A DNA stretch of 64,000 bases from Siderastrea siderea (lineage: Eukaryota; Cnidaria; Anthozoa; Scleractinia; Rhizangiidae): assembly GCA_964030785.1 (NCBI GenBank), contig OZ034971.1:41171804-41235803 (forward strand). The letters run 5' to 3'. The notes under the pieces are model-generated. The model worked only from the letters and a program-made list of their open reading frames with translations. It had not been told where the DNA came from and did no database searches. Within the stretch, counting starts at the first letter, position 1, and the number at the start of each line of letters is the position of its first letter. This document shows positions 33,723-46,171 of the stretch, piece after piece. A program made the position numbers and the translations under genes.

Positions 33723-35705
33723 ATATTGCTGTAAAATACAAACACCATCAACCTTATTAATGACTAAAACAAATTTTGGGTGTTTTCTGTTTGAAACACC
33801 AGTTTCATTCTAGCATGTACAGTAGTCTCAAAAACTGAAATTACTTAAAAGCTGGAACTGGATTACAACACCAAAACGCAAAACTACTATTGGAGCATTC
33901 AACCGCTCTATAGAGAGCATATACTAGTGTTTGAAAAACGATATTGGTCACCCATTATCTTCTCTCGTTGTTCGTCTAATTATAACCATAATATAACAAT
34001 ATTTTTATTTCCCTTTTCAACCCAAACGCTGGTCACGCCTCAGTTAGAGAAGTATGATTGTAATTTAAAGTTTGTGGATGACACCACAAAGGCACAAAGA
34101 AGCTACTGGGCAATGTGTCCATGCCCTGTACGTACTGAGCTATCAATTATCCATATTCTAAAGAAAAAAATATATTTTCTGCCAGTCGACGGTGGCTGCT
34201 TCATTGAAGAAAGAATTAAGTCTCGATTTTTTATACCTAGATATACCCCTTGGAAACAATGGTTTTCGCATATCGCATGACCCTTTGGTTTGAATGTTTT
34301 TGAAACTGAAAAGTTTCCAATTTAAAGTAGTACTTTTACAAATCTTATCTTGCCTTAACATATGCATCTAGACTCATTAAGTCTCAATTGGTTTCCGATT
34401 GTTTTATTACTGTATACTTTCTTCGCAATGTGAGGCAATCGAGGCCCCTCTGCAAGCATTCCACTTTGCCTCTTATAATAATCTCTTCGCGAAAAGTAAA
34501 AGCTCTCAGTCAGGCAAGCCTTTGTTATTGTGTATTATATGGCACGTAAAGAGGAAACATTTCACATTATTTTCAGTTAAACCGTAAGAAACCTTTTTTA
34601 ATTAATGGCCTGTGGCACATACAACTGCGTATAAATATTTATGTCCAGTTAAACACACGAACTGTCAACGCGCAGTGAAGCAAAACGTACTGAAGACATA
34701 TAGGGACTGTAAGCAGCTGAGCGGACTGCGTCATCAGATCTCATTTGCATGTTACAAATCTCGTGGTGTGGGTCTCTCTAAAGATTCCAAAACTATTCGG
34801 CCCCAAAAAGCGATTTGTTAAAACATAAACCTCACATTCTCAATGATGCCTTAAAGATTGAAGCTGTTTAAATTAAAGCAAAGGTTCGTGTTTAGAAACT
34901 TCTCTGTTCACAAGATACAGAGTGAATAATGACGTGCCCGAAATCGGTCCGAAGGTTTTGGGGCTCTTGAGAAATGCACGCTGTTCGAACTGAGCTTTGT
35001 TGTTTTTTACCTTCTTTTTCCGAAATTACAAGGTTTTGTTATTGACGACAGTCCAAGCTTTGTTCCCATTAAAGCTCTGAAGCTTTCTATTTAGCACTGC
35101 ATCGCTACACCATCGCATTTAAGGAGAGACATCTCAGTACGAGGAGAACAAGCTCCCTAAAGAAGCAAAATATGGCCGAATATAGCTTTGGCCAGCACTT
35201 CAACGCTTTGGATATCTTTGGCTTTACTCGAAGGAAACCATGAAGGTCGTCCGATTTTGAAGTGTGTAATGAGCTCGACTGCGTTCGTCCCGCCACGGAA
35301 AGGGGACATTAAGCGAGCGATGCAACAGTTACAGTCCTTGGTTATGGTCTCAACCATGCTTAGCGTGGAAATTTCAGAGAAACCAGTGAAGTGCCTTCGA
35401 GATTTGAAACCACGACGAATCCCAGCGGCCAAGCTATTTTTCGGCTGTTCAACAAATTTTCCATTTACAACAGACAAATCCAACTCCAACTGTATTACTA
35501 ATTTTTGAATAAAATACACAAGTCAAAAAAGGAAACCCTTTACAGAATCTTTACCCTTTACCAAATCTTGCATGTAAATTAAGCGCTACATTTTCTCGTC
35601 CCTTCACCGGAAAACAATAAACTATTATAAGTGATTTTTAGTAAAACACTCAAACAGCAGATCGAACATTCACAATGTTTCATGAAATAAGAAAAAAGAA
35701 ATATG
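33722..35705 (+). repeat. Upstream module of copy D, first part
   Basis: Paralogous to 50830-53260, with the same order of blocks. No gene seen. It is interrupted at about 35705 by an AT tract and the Penelope-like fragment; the paralogue at 53275 continues TATATATATGACTATCTAG. Confidence 0.65.
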
Positions 35706-35707
35706 TT

Positions 35708-35708
<1 letters not shown>

Positions 35709-35746
<38 letters not shown>
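35709..35746. repeat. (AT)n microsatellite
   Basis: Alternating AT run at the edge of the Penelope-like fragment. Confidence 0.9.
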
Positions 35747-35749
<3 letters not shown>

Positions 35750-36545
35750 TCTCACAAGCATCCATTCTTGTAGTCTCTCATAACGATCATATAAATTTAA
35801 CACAAATGAAGACAAACTCTAACTTTTTTTGTTTAACACCTATATTTCGAGTACATTCAGTACTCTTCTTCAGGGTGACTAAAAACCGTTACAAGAATCG
35901 TATTACAATAGTCAAACTGTACATTTCAAAATTGCGTTACTAAGGACACGCGTCTTAAACGATTTTTATCGCGCGCGTACACCCGCACGTGACTTCTTGT
36001 TTTGTGCGTAAAATCCGTCATTGTCGTTGAGGCCATGGGGCGCCAAGGTCGCCAGTTTGTAAATCCTGTGATTTTATCTTTCTCGTAATTCTTTTTCTCC
36101 TTTGACATGGTCTATCAGCTGTATTTGCATGTCTTCTAAACCTCTGTGCCCGTCACTATTGAAATGTCTGTATATGAGGTCATCTTTCCCTTTTTGATTT
36201 AAACTTAAATTAACATGAGCATTGACCCTGCTTTTATGATTATTAAATCGGGTTCTAAACCTAGTCGTAGTAGATCCTACATATTGCACTTTGCACTTAG
36301 TACAATTGATCAGGTAGATTACGTTACTACAGTATATAATATTTGAATTTCTTGTAATCGGTCCCACAAACAATGTTGTCCACGGAGTCTGTAACGGAGG
36401 ATCACTAGAAGCGATCATGGAAACTTGAATAATTGAAACAGAATGTATATTAGTGACGGTCAAGTAGCCAACTCCAGTTAAGACTTTTCAGCTTTATTTG
36501 CTCAACGTTTCGGCCGTCTCGGCCTTCTTCAGCAGCGTAATGACT
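35750..36545 (-). mobile_element. Penelope-like retroelement fragment
   Basis: On the minus strand this holds the C-terminal GIY-YIG part of a Penelope-like element followed by its 3' non-coding end, which includes CACCCTGAAGAAGAGTACTG. Upstream (36475-36545) lies a second 3'-end-like stretch, CTGCTGAAGAAGGCCGAGAC followed by GGCCGAAACG. Partial tandem copies of this kind are typical of the group. The reverse transcriptase part is missing. Confidence 0.8.
35966..36463 (-). pseudogene. GIY-YIG endonuclease domain of a Penelope-like element, broken
   Basis: The frame read from 36463 downward contains NVIYLINCTKCKVQYVGSTT and RFNNHKS, the GIY-YIG core with its characteristic Cys pair and the following Arg and His. 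In the parent element this domain is the endonuclease fused behind a reverse transcriptase and nicks the target DNA. A TAA at 36076-36074 interrupts it after ELRER. The same frame then continues with KLATLAPHGLND, the usual end of these proteins, to a TAA near 35966. There is no start and no RT domain, so this is a dead fragment. Confidence 0.8.
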
Positions 36546-37597
36546 GTATAACGGTGAGTGTCAACGGAATTATTCACAGGAAAATCGAGTGTGTTAAATA
36601 ACACCGAGAGTGGTATAAATTTACACGATATTCGTGTTACCACGACACTGACAGAGTGTAATTACAACATTACACTAATTTTGCGTTAGATAACACCTTA
36701 ATGGTGTAATCGAATCAGGATGCAACACCTTCCTGGCTTTTTTTTTTTTTTTACTCTAAAGCTGTGTTGCAAAAACCTTGCGAGGTTTTTTCAGGATTTA
36801 ACACCGCTGATAGGTAATTTAACACTGCATCGTGTAAGTCAAGCACGAACAAGGTGTAAAGTCACACCAAATGTCAATTACGTTTTCTTGTCGGGCATCG
36901 ATCAGGCAACTTACTAAAACGACTAGATCACCTCCACATATGACGTCTGGGCTGCAAAATCAGCTTATAATTAAATAGAAGTTACTGTACAAGGTAGCTG
37001 ACAAGATAGGTTTGCTGTTTAGACTGGTGGATAGCTCAAAATAACTACCTTTTTATAAGATCTCAAAACAAATCCGCCATTAAATGCAATATAATACGAG
37101 GGACATTCTGATCATTTGTTTTCGTGAGCAGCTTTTGCGCAAAAGGTTTACCATAAGCCTGGAAGATAATAAGGGTTGCAGCGAATATAGCAATTGCCCC
37201 GGTGAACCCCGGTGGGACAAGCTGAATGCAAGTTGTACTAGCAGTGGCGGACATTGGATTACGCCACATTTTAGGGGAGTGTCATATGAATAATTTCTCT
37301 TTCCGGCAGGGATTGAAATAAATATTAATGGTCAGTGCAGATGTTAGTTTTTTTTTTTTGCTTTTTACGAGCGGATTGTCTACTACTGCCCGACAGTTAT
37401 TGCGGTCAGCGATGCCTCGCTGCTCTTGATGTGTTGTGCGCACGCTAGCACAGAATGACGAGACGAGCACATGCTTCAAGCGATTTTCGATTCTTTTCGT
37501 GTGCTTGTCGTTTATTCCTAGTGCATTCTGGTTTCTAGCATTGCCTGATGTCCTGCTACTGCAAGACCGTCAATAAGACACGCGGTAAGTGACTTTA

Positions 37598-38045
37598 ACT
37601 TGGACTGTGCTCCTTCAAAGAAGGTGATTATTTATCAGAGTTTGCCAGAGCAGAACAGAAAAAATGAGAATAGAAAAATCAACTGACAAATCTTTTACCT
37701 TCTCTTTTCATTTTGAATTCAATGTCACCCTCTCTCTGAAGGACACAGTGTGCCTTGCATAGTTGTGTAAAGTGGTTTCCCGCTTTTAACCAGCTCCAAT
37801 GTTGAGTGGCTGTTGTCCGCTCATTACTTGGACTGTAGTCCTTCAAAGATGGTGATTTTCTTATGAAACACAAGAATTCAGAATAGAAAGGTTAAATGAC
37901 ACATCTTTTACTTTCACTTTTAAATTTTGAATTCAATGTCACCCTCTCGTTGAAGGAAACAGTGTGCCTTGTGTAGTTGTGTGAAGTGGTTTTCCGCTTT
38001 TAACCAGCTCCATTATGTTGAGTGGCTTCTGTCCGCTCATTCAGG
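37598..38045. repeat. ~230-bp tandem repeat, first pair
   Basis: Two consecutive copies starting ACTTGGACTGTGCTCCTTCA and running through 'atgtcaccctctc' and 'gttgagtggc'. The second pair lies at 39073-39380. Confidence 0.8.
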
Positions 38046-38890
38046 GATCATGCTACTCCTTGAAGTCCTTGAAAAGCCCTTGAATTTAATTTTAAATTCC
38101 AAGGGTGCTTGAAAAGCGCAGATTTTATAAACATTGAGTGCAGATTTTAAAATCGGAGACATGCTGGGTGGAATTCTGTGTTGTGTGCATTGCATTCTGG
38201 GATCAGTTTCTTAACTATGTGATCAGGTGGAAGCCATCTTGTACGTCTTGTATGCGTAGTTAGGGTGAGCGGACGAAAACTCATCTAAACATGAATCGAA
38301 ATGCCTGGCGGAGGTGAACGTGTTTTCAATTCTGATTTAGCTTGTAGACCTTGTGTAATAAGGTTGGTTACAAGGTGTCAAAGATGATAAACGTGCTGCT
38401 TATTGTAGGCTGTGCTGCCGAAAGTTTAAATAACCGAGCATAGGCCAAGCAGCTTTGAAGTTTCATATGGAAGGAGCAAAAGCCCAAACATGCGTTATGG
38501 ATTCTGCAAAACCAGTTCCTATTGCAGACGATTTTCATGATCAGATAGAGACACTAAAATCATGTTTTACTGCCATGCTGTGTGTTCAGGAGTTTTAAAG
38601 ATTTCGGGCCAGAATTATAACAATTTTATCCTTTCCAAAAGCCTGTTGTACCTCAGTGTTGTTGTCAGTATGTGTCTGCCGTCAACTTTCAGTGAAAAAC
38701 ACAAACATTGCTTTCAGACTATATTGTTGTTAAGATTATTGTTGAGATTATTGTTTGGTATAGTGTTGCTTTATTGGATTATGTGTTTGGTTTTCTTCAC
38801 CACATACAAGCCTTTTGGTCCCGTATTGTTATGCATCCCTGTTTATGAATTATTACAGACTTGATGTTGCATTTGTGCATTTTATATCCT

Positions 38891-38909
38891 GGGGGGGGGG
38901 GGGGGGGGG
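38891..38909. repeat. Poly-G tract (19 G)
   Basis: Longest of several G or C runs in the window; others are at 7929, 13072, 26555, 22224 and 47305. Confidence 0.95.
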
Positions 38910-39072
38910 CTTTTTTAAAGTTGCTATTGACCAATGAAAACATATCAAAAGATAATGCAAGACGAAGTAAACTTGCCATGAGCACTCCTTGAAAACTCAG
39001 TTTTTGGTGCTTGAATACTCCTTGAATACTCCTTGAACATTATATCCACAAACCAGCATGAACTCTGCTCAT

Positions 39073-39380
39073 TACTTGGACTGTGCTCCTTCAAAGATGG
39101 TGATTATTTATCAGAATTTGTCAGAGCGGAACAAAAAAAAAAATGAGAAGAGAAAAATCAATCGACAAATATTTTACTTTCTCTTTTCATTTTGAATTTA
39201 ATGTCACCCTCTGAAGGACACAGTGTGCCTTGCACAGTTGTGTAAAGTGGTTTTCCACTTTTAACTAACACCAATGTTGAATGACTGCTACCCACTCATT
39301 ACTTGGACTGTGCTTCTTCAAAGATAGTGATTATTTATCAGAATTTGCCAAGACAGGACAGACAAAATTAACTCACAAAT
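39073..39380. repeat. ~230-bp tandem repeat, second pair
   Basis: Two further copies (39073 and 39301, the second one short) of the repeat at 37598. Confidence 0.75.
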
Positions 39381-39494
39381 CTTGCAAGGGGGGAAAAGAC
39401 AGTACAATGGCATTGCCATTTTTTTTTTCCATCAAAGTAGCAGAGGGTCAGATTGTACTGTAGTAGAGTCCTGGCCCTCATTGCCTACATGTAC

Positions 39495-40620
39495 AGTTGT
39501 AAACAGGAACAGACTGAGTGATACATCCAACTTACTGAATAATATACACAAGTGACCAAATACATCTAACAAAGCATTGGTCGCTCTGTTGATTTTGTTC
39601 TTTTGTTTCATGAAGCAAAGGATTAATTGGTTTCTTTTGTTTAGGTTTTTAACAAAAGAAAACAGAAGATGGGGCCTCATTTTTTGGCCTTTTCTGGAAA
39701 ACTAAGTGTAAACCGGCAGGAAAAAAAAACACGGCATGTTCTCTGTATAAATTGAAGCCCGCATGCAAAAATTCAGGCACTTTCAAGCTAAAAAACTGAC
39801 CAACAAAAATCTCTTAGGGGACTTTCCACTAGCCTCTTCAAATGGTGTTTACATATAGAGTGGTCCAAAACTGACTGAGTGATACACACAACTGACCAAC
39901 ATACCACTCAGTTAAAGCCATGTTGTCACTCACTGAATTGAATATACATTTCACTCAGCAATTTATGCCAACTGGTCAATTGTATGGACTGCTCAGTCAG
40001 TTTTGTGTACCCCTGTGCCAGTTGTGTTTTTCACTACAGCTGTTAAGTCAGTTACATCACTAAGTGAGTTGTGTGGAGTTATCCACACATTTCACTGAGT
40101 GGCTCCACAGCTGAAGGAGTATTACTCACAACTGACAACTGACCTGAATGATACAACTGACCCAGTGGTGTACATAACTGACTGAGTGGTAGCCACAACT
40201 GATCAAGTAACGGGGTGGTACTCACAAGTTAGCAAGTGGTGCACACAACTCACAGGGTAATAAATGACTGAGTGAAACACAGTTGTAAACGTTATGTGTT
40301 CTTAGTGGTGCACATAACTGACTTAGTAGACAAGACGGGTACATGTAGTCACAACTGACTAAGTGTCAAACTGGATGTCCACCCTGCTCTTCCAAGTGGT
40401 ATAAAGACTGTATGCAATATTACTCAACTTACTGAGTGATCCACATAACTGATCTAGTGGTATAAACAACTGACTGAACTGATTGAGTGGTTTGCTCAAT
40501 TGACTGAGTGGTATACAATACTGACCACGTATTTAACACTTAACAGACTGAGCAATACAGTACATTTATGTACAACTGTCTGACAGAGTATTCTATCTAA
40601 CTGAACAATAAGTGTTACTG
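39495..40620. repeat. Degenerate CAACTGACTGAGTGGTA minisatellite
   Basis: Dozens of irregular 18-30-bp units around ACTGACTGAGTGRTACACA. The motif is the same as in the loop of the fold-back element at 7425-7860. Confidence 0.75.
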
Positions 40621-41854
40621 AGGGCTGTTTGCGTTTAGAGCTGTAGTGGTATTTTGTAAATTTTGTATATAGCTGACCAAAATAAGTTTGTTTCCAGATC
40701 TTGGTGCAAAAAGGAATAAACTTGAATAAGTGACATTCAGTATTGCCTAATCATGGTGCGTACAAGTGGCTAATTAATATAGCATTACTAATTTTTATCT
40801 TTTCTTTTTTTTTTTTTTACAGTGGATTGATGAATCAGATGGAGGTGGTTTCTGAACTGGGTGTGGTTTATCATCAAAATCACTCACTCAATCTGCATTT
40901 GTTGATTTCATTTTTCTATAACAGCTAGAAAAGTACTTTAAATCAAAATGCCTTTTGAAAGGCCTTTTATTTTTGTATGGGTTTGGTTTTCATTATTTTG
41001 GCACATCAACTTAGATGTTAACAAAAACGAAGCATACAGAAGTTAATGCACTGTTTGGACTGAAATCTTTGTAGCTTTCATATTTTTTACACCTATCTTA
41101 CTCAGTGTCACTACTTTATTGAATTCTAAAGCATGAGAGAAGCATCTTCGTAATTTATAGTGAGTTTCCACGGTTGCACTGAAAGGTCTATTTTTATACA
41201 TGTAGACTTATTGTTTTTGGCAAAAAAATTGTATTTTTGGACGCATTTTGTTTTTTAAGGTATAGTATACCAAATAAATATTCACTGTGAAATAAATTTA
41301 GAAACTAGTGATGTCTGTCTCCTTCAGCAGCAATGATTACAATGTTTTAAGTAGCCCACATGCATCTTTTATTTTAGTGTTGAAGTACACTAGAACAGTG
41401 TTACCATAACACGTGGAGGGTGTTATTCAACAAAGTTGGAAGTGTTATTTTACACAATTGTAGTGTAAAATTATCTCTGGTGTAAATTAACCTTGTTTCG
41501 GTGTGCACACAGCTGCCAGTTGTTTTACACCATTTGGGTGTCACAAGTACACAATTTTAGTGTAAAGTTATCTCTGGTGTAAATTAACCTTGTTTTGGTG
41601 TGCACACAGCTGCAAATTGTTTTACACCATTTGGTTGTCACAAGTACACAATTTTAGTGTAAACTTACCCGAATTCCGCGTCTACATAACACTGTGTTGG
41701 TGTTTTTTTACCCAATCCAAATCAGAATTGTTAGTGGTTCACACTATTGTGGTGTAAATGTACACCATGTTGGCGTTACTTTTACACTTAATTGGTGTTC
41801 ACACAGCTGCAAAAACTTACGCTTTTTCGGTGTAACCATAACACACTCACTTTT

Positions 41855-42850
41855 TCTATGCTTAATTCAGGGTGCACACAATTAAAATAAACTTACTAAG
41901 TGCAATAAGGTGTGAAGTTGGCATTTGCTCAAGTGTGCATTATTACAAAACAACCATCCAAAGCTATTTTGGAATCACCAAGAATGAAAATAGGTATCCA
42001 AATAAATTTTAAAGAGGTAGGAAACACCGAACGAACCGTGATATAATGTATATTTTTTTTTGCAGCAATATATTTGCAATATATTGCCTTGGGCCAAAAT
42101 ATTTTATTGACAGACAAACCTTATTGCGTGAATGTAGTATCAAGTTAAGCAAGTCGGTCAAGTCGGGGCATCACTAAAATAGTATTGGTATCATAGCTAT
42201 AATTTTGTTCTGATTACTCGTCAATTTTAAATCTCAAGCACCAACAGATTCGCGTTTTTCCCTGTTATTGAAAATACGTCCAACATCAGCAAAAGCGACA
42301 TCACACAACAGGAACAAAACTACCTCGACATTCCGATCAGATTGCTTTCTACAAGTCGTTCTTTTCTTTCTTATCATTATCGGAATGATATAGGCAGAAA
42401 GGCACTCAAAAATCGCAGGATATACTTTTAATAGATTTTAGAACAATAGTAAATCAATAACTGAGCCTAGAGCCACTTGGATTCCTTCAAGTCCCGTATA
42501 TCGTCATCTCCTTATTATTTCTTTTCTTATGATTTTTTCAGACTTTTTTTTATTTCTTGAATGACAATGAGTTATATCACACGAATGAGTGGTTTCAATG
42601 GACGTAAAGCATTTACAAGTAATGGGAAAGGTGATATCAATATCTAATACCCATATCGTTCACGTTCTGACTTGTTTTTTTAGCAAGTTACGCTATAATG
42701 TTGAACGGCGCTTGAAATGGAAATTCTACTAAAATTAGTGTTTTTGAGTTTGCTGTGTTGGTAAAATTACTTTCCAAAGCCAATGGCATATTATGATTTG
42801 GTAATATCGCAACTGTGTGGGCAACTTGTCCGAAAACACACATCCAGGCA
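41855..42850 (+). repeat. Upstream module of copy D, second part
   Basis: Parallels 58310-59560 up to the promoter. No gene. Confidence 0.65.
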
Positions 42851-42910
42851 TGTTTATCCAAACACACCAGTTTGTGTTGTTATTGAAGCAGAAGCAAAGA
42901 AGACGCTAAA

Positions 42911-43690
42911 ATCAAGACATTGATCCTCTTAGCTCTGTGTGGCTTTGTACTGACCGTGGGCTTGGCTCTTCCATTGAGTGAAGATAAAGGTGAAGTAAAG
43001 AATCCTGAACTGAGGGAAATTGCAAGCGACTTTCCAGCAGAAGACATAGAAACGTAAGATAAAAATTTAGCTTAAAACTAATTGACGATAACAATGCAGA
43101 CGTTTGGACTCCTTTTCATTTTCAGTAGTTCTTCATGTGATGCTATTAGTTGTTGAGAAAGATCTGTATTAGCTCTTCCCTTATGGGCTGTACAGTCAAC
43201 TTTTTAGTCAAATACTTTTTATTGCTGTTAAGCTATGTGCTGATAGAAATCAGTTGTAAGGCCATATAATGAGAATTATCTTCTCTTGCAAGAAATAAAA
43301 AGCAGAGATGTTGATTTTTGCATATTTCGACAGTGACGCTGACTTTCAAGATGCAGATGAGGACTCAGATGAGGACGAACTAGCTGAAGGTGAAGAAAAT
43401 GAAGATGGAAACGACAAGGATCAAGATAACAATAAAGAAGATGAAGATAAAACGCTGATGATGAAGACGAAGAAGATAATGCAGGGGAAGATGAGGATGA
43501 TTTAGACGAGAATAAGAATGCTTTGTCCAGTCCGGTGGAGAAGTCAGCAGATCCGATTCACCGTCATTTTCAACCACGTCACTTAATCCGCCGATTAATT
43601 CATCGTTTCCGTGGAGCGTGGAGAACGGCGTGGGGGCGCCGTGGGGGTCGGCGTGGACGCCGTGGTCGTCGAGGACGTAGACGCGGTTAG
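42911..43690 (+). pseudogene. RRGG-peptide precursor copy D, multiply broken
   Basis: Exon 1 is 42911-43053 and exon 2 is 43334-43690; splice sites and phase are kept. Four lesions are visible. The TATA box is gone (the promoter reads AAACACACCAG at 42860-42870, where C and E have AAACATATAAAAGCG). The start codon is ATC. One base is missing in the acidic exon near 43448, which leads to a TAG at 43503. The arginine part is degraded: Arg to His and Gln changes precede it, and only a few RG pairs remain instead of 14-15 RRGG units. The first intron is shorter (280 nt). Conserved intron sites and 3' exon show common descent with C and E. Confidence 0.92.
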
Positions 43691-43990
43691 GCTGTGCAAA
43701 TGTTCCCCATTTAAGGTAAGCTACATTTAAAAAAAATTGTATCTTCATTAGAAAGGGTAGCTACCGATTAAGTCGAAGTCATAAACAACAAGTGCCTTTA
43801 TGAACTATTCATTTTTTGTACACTAATCTAAACTAGTGTTGCTAGGAAAACAATATATTTTCAAATTTGTTTTTTAAAAAGTGTTTTTTTTTTCAATGCA
43901 GAAAAGGCATCAGACGTTTTAAAGGCATCTGAAACATTCTGTGCCTTACATGTTTCTATTAAGCTGTACCTGTTTCTTTGCTTTTTACAG

Positions 43991-44125
43991 ATTTACCGGA
44001 ATATCCCATCTAATTAAGAAGAAGTGGAACGTCCAATTTGTGAAATACATTAAAAGAAAAGTAACAGGATATAACTAAACAAATGTTAAAGGTGATAAAT
44101 CTGTACTGACATTAGTTTTAATAAA
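43991..44125 (+). terminator. Copy D 3' exon and polyadenylation signal
   Basis: Begins ATTTACCGGAATATCCCATC after CTTTTTACAG; AATAAA at 44120-44125. The post-stop donor (43716) is also kept. Confidence 0.6.
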
Positions 44126-44226
44126 AAGTGAAATCATGTATAAGTTGCATTAAATGCCTTGTTAAGTTTTCCTTCGTACGATATGTACTCATTTCGTTGC
44201 CTGTTTTGCAGCTTTAACTTCCTTAA

Positions 44227-44827
44227 GGTGATTTTATTCAATTGCATTGCGCACCATTTCTCCGCATCTTATTTTTGCTTGATTAGCGCGCGCGCACGTT
44301 CGGAACTTGGTAGGTTTCCTATGAAAACTGAGCTGTTCATAGAAATAAATTGTCGCTTTCTCCAAAACGAACCCAGTGACCCACTTTCTTATTCCATTTA
44401 TTTGAAGAAGATACCACTCTGCGGGATATATCCACATTTGAAGAATTTTTCGTTATTCAATTTTCAAATATTCTGATTAATTCACCATTACAATGTGATT
44501 TAAGATGTTTGACTGGAAGCGTGCAAACGCTCGACTTGTCTATTATTTCATTACTTTCATTTTTACGGCAACTCTACTGTAACATCGTTTTGCTATCACA
44601 AGAATAAGCCTTATTTGCTAGTAATAACTTTGTTAAAGTAGGATAGTTTTTTTTTAATATTGCTGTCGATAGCTAGCAAGGTACCTATATACTAGAGCCC
44701 TGTAGCGTAAAGTCAGACACGGTGACCCCTTCTTTTTATTTTATTTTTTCAACGTAATAGGTGTAATAAGTACCTGTGCAAAGTTTCAACAAATTCTTAT
44801 TACAACTGCTTCTTCGATGAAACCACC
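44227..44827. mobile_element. 0.6-kb TTAA-flanked non-autonomous transposon
   Basis: Ends GGTGATTTTAT and ATGAAACCACC are imperfect inverted repeats, flanked by TTAA on both sides (44223-44226, 44828-44831), the target duplication of piggyBac-type elements. The paralogues of B, C and E read 'aactt(c)cttaggaact' without the insert. The ORFs within are incidental. Confidence 0.75.
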
Positions 44828-44831
44828 TTAA

Positions 44832-45530
44832 GAACTTATGAGTTAGTTTTTGGCAGCAAAAATGAACGTAGGTAATTCAAAGTTACAAATTCCGTGTGAT
44901 TTAAGTGCCGTTGTTAGAGGCTGAACCAGGTCGGCAGTATTATTCCGCCTGATCCATGCAATAGTCTCATAAAAGTTAGCGTTGGGTGTAAATGGCGACC
45001 TGTAACGTTGACATTTTCTCAACCACTATTTTACAATTTCAACGCTAACGACTCGGGTTGTTACGTCTCATGTGCAACTCGCCCCACTTTGACACCTTGC
45101 CATTTCGTTCAGTTGGTGACTTGCTATTTTTTACTCTAAATAACATCTTCCATGCAAGAAAAACATTTTGGTTGTAACATAGGAACAGCATATTGCATTT
45201 TGTATCAGTATTGCTATCCCTTCTTCTCGTAAAAGTACATGTTTTAAGTTCACGTTACCCTTACCTTAACAGTTCATTTAACTTATTCAAATCGGGGTAA
45301 CAAAACAAGTCAAGGGTGATTGCTTTTCTAAGGCTCATCTCCTTCTGTTGCTCATTGAAGACGATAAAAGGCACTGGTGGAAAGAGTCATAGAATTGTGT
45401 GATTTAATGATGGTTGGAAAGAGTCATAGAATTGTGTGATTTAATGATGGTTGGGCGCATGTGACGTATGAATCCAATTTTTATTGCTTTGTTGTGCCTT
45501 ATGTCTCATGGTATTATGGTTTTGGAGGGA
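44832..45530 (+). repeat. Downstream module of copy D
   Basis: Parallels 61195-61860. Contains a 37-bp tandem duplication at 45382-45458 (unit starting GGAAAGAGTCATAGAATTGT). It breaks off at about 45530. Confidence 0.65.
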
Positions 45531-46171
45531 ACGTATATTAGTTACTACTAAAATGACATTTCAGGGACTTTCGAGGGAAAAACAGGAGACCAAAGGAGAC
45601 AACCAAAGGACAAATACGATTCGTGTGATTTTTTCCCTTAGCAATGTCTTGCTTGTGTTACACGCGAGGCAAAAAGCCGCTGCGTGTGTTACACGCGAGG
45701 TTCTCAAACCGATAACTCAGTTTTCACTATAGCTTCGGTTGTAAATGAGAAGTTGTTTTGCTTTGAAAGAGTTAAAAATAAAATACATTTTACTTGGAAG
45801 CCCGTTTATGTTTCACATCTTCAATCACCTGCTAAAAATTAATGACGCAACTCAGAAATGAAATTTGAGTTGGTAAAAAAATAACACGTTTCAAACAAGC
45901 GAGGCCTCGAGTTGATGGTTTCTTTAATAAGTATAAAAAAAAATCTATTATCTCTTAGACAAACAAGCTGCCTAGTACATTGAGCGTCAGCTCAATTTGC
46001 TTAAGTGGGCCTAAATTTTAAGTTCAAAAATTTGTACATCCTTAATCTTTGTACAGAGATCCAATTAAAATAGTTTCAATAGATTTGGCTAAGTTTAATT
46101 GTTTCTTAAATCCTTCCACAAAGCACTGCTAATCTTTCATGCAATTCCAGTTCAAATTTTACTTCGCATGA

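Larger units (their letters stand above)
36560..41850. mobile_element. 5.3-kb element with GTGTAAA/TTTACAC-rich ends
   Basis: Both ends consist of irregular arrays of GTGTTA, GTGTAAA and their complements (36580-36870 and 41395-41845); the right end holds two ~115-nt direct copies around CTCTGGTGTAAATTAACCTTG. The paralogue at 58300 shows the uninterrupted site 'ctcttaattcagg'. Inside are two pairs of a ~230-bp repeat, a spacer rich in CTTGAA, a CAACTGA-type minisatellite, and no transposase that I can recognise. The left boundary is uncertain because it adjoins the Penelope-like fragment. Confidence 0.6.

Noticed and set aside
37084..37293. Frame with several Cys and Gly, resembling a secreted domain exon
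   Set aside because: Only 70 codons, no partner exon or splice signals that I could link; left as unsupported.
39495..40620. CRISPR-like array
   Set aside because: Units are degenerate and variable in length, with no constant repeat and unique spacer pattern; the DNA is eukaryotic. It is a minisatellite.
45484..45732. 82-codon ORF before a possible polyadenylation signal
   Set aside because: The first part is the downstream module of copy D, so the frame crosses an insertion junction; no motif is recognisable.
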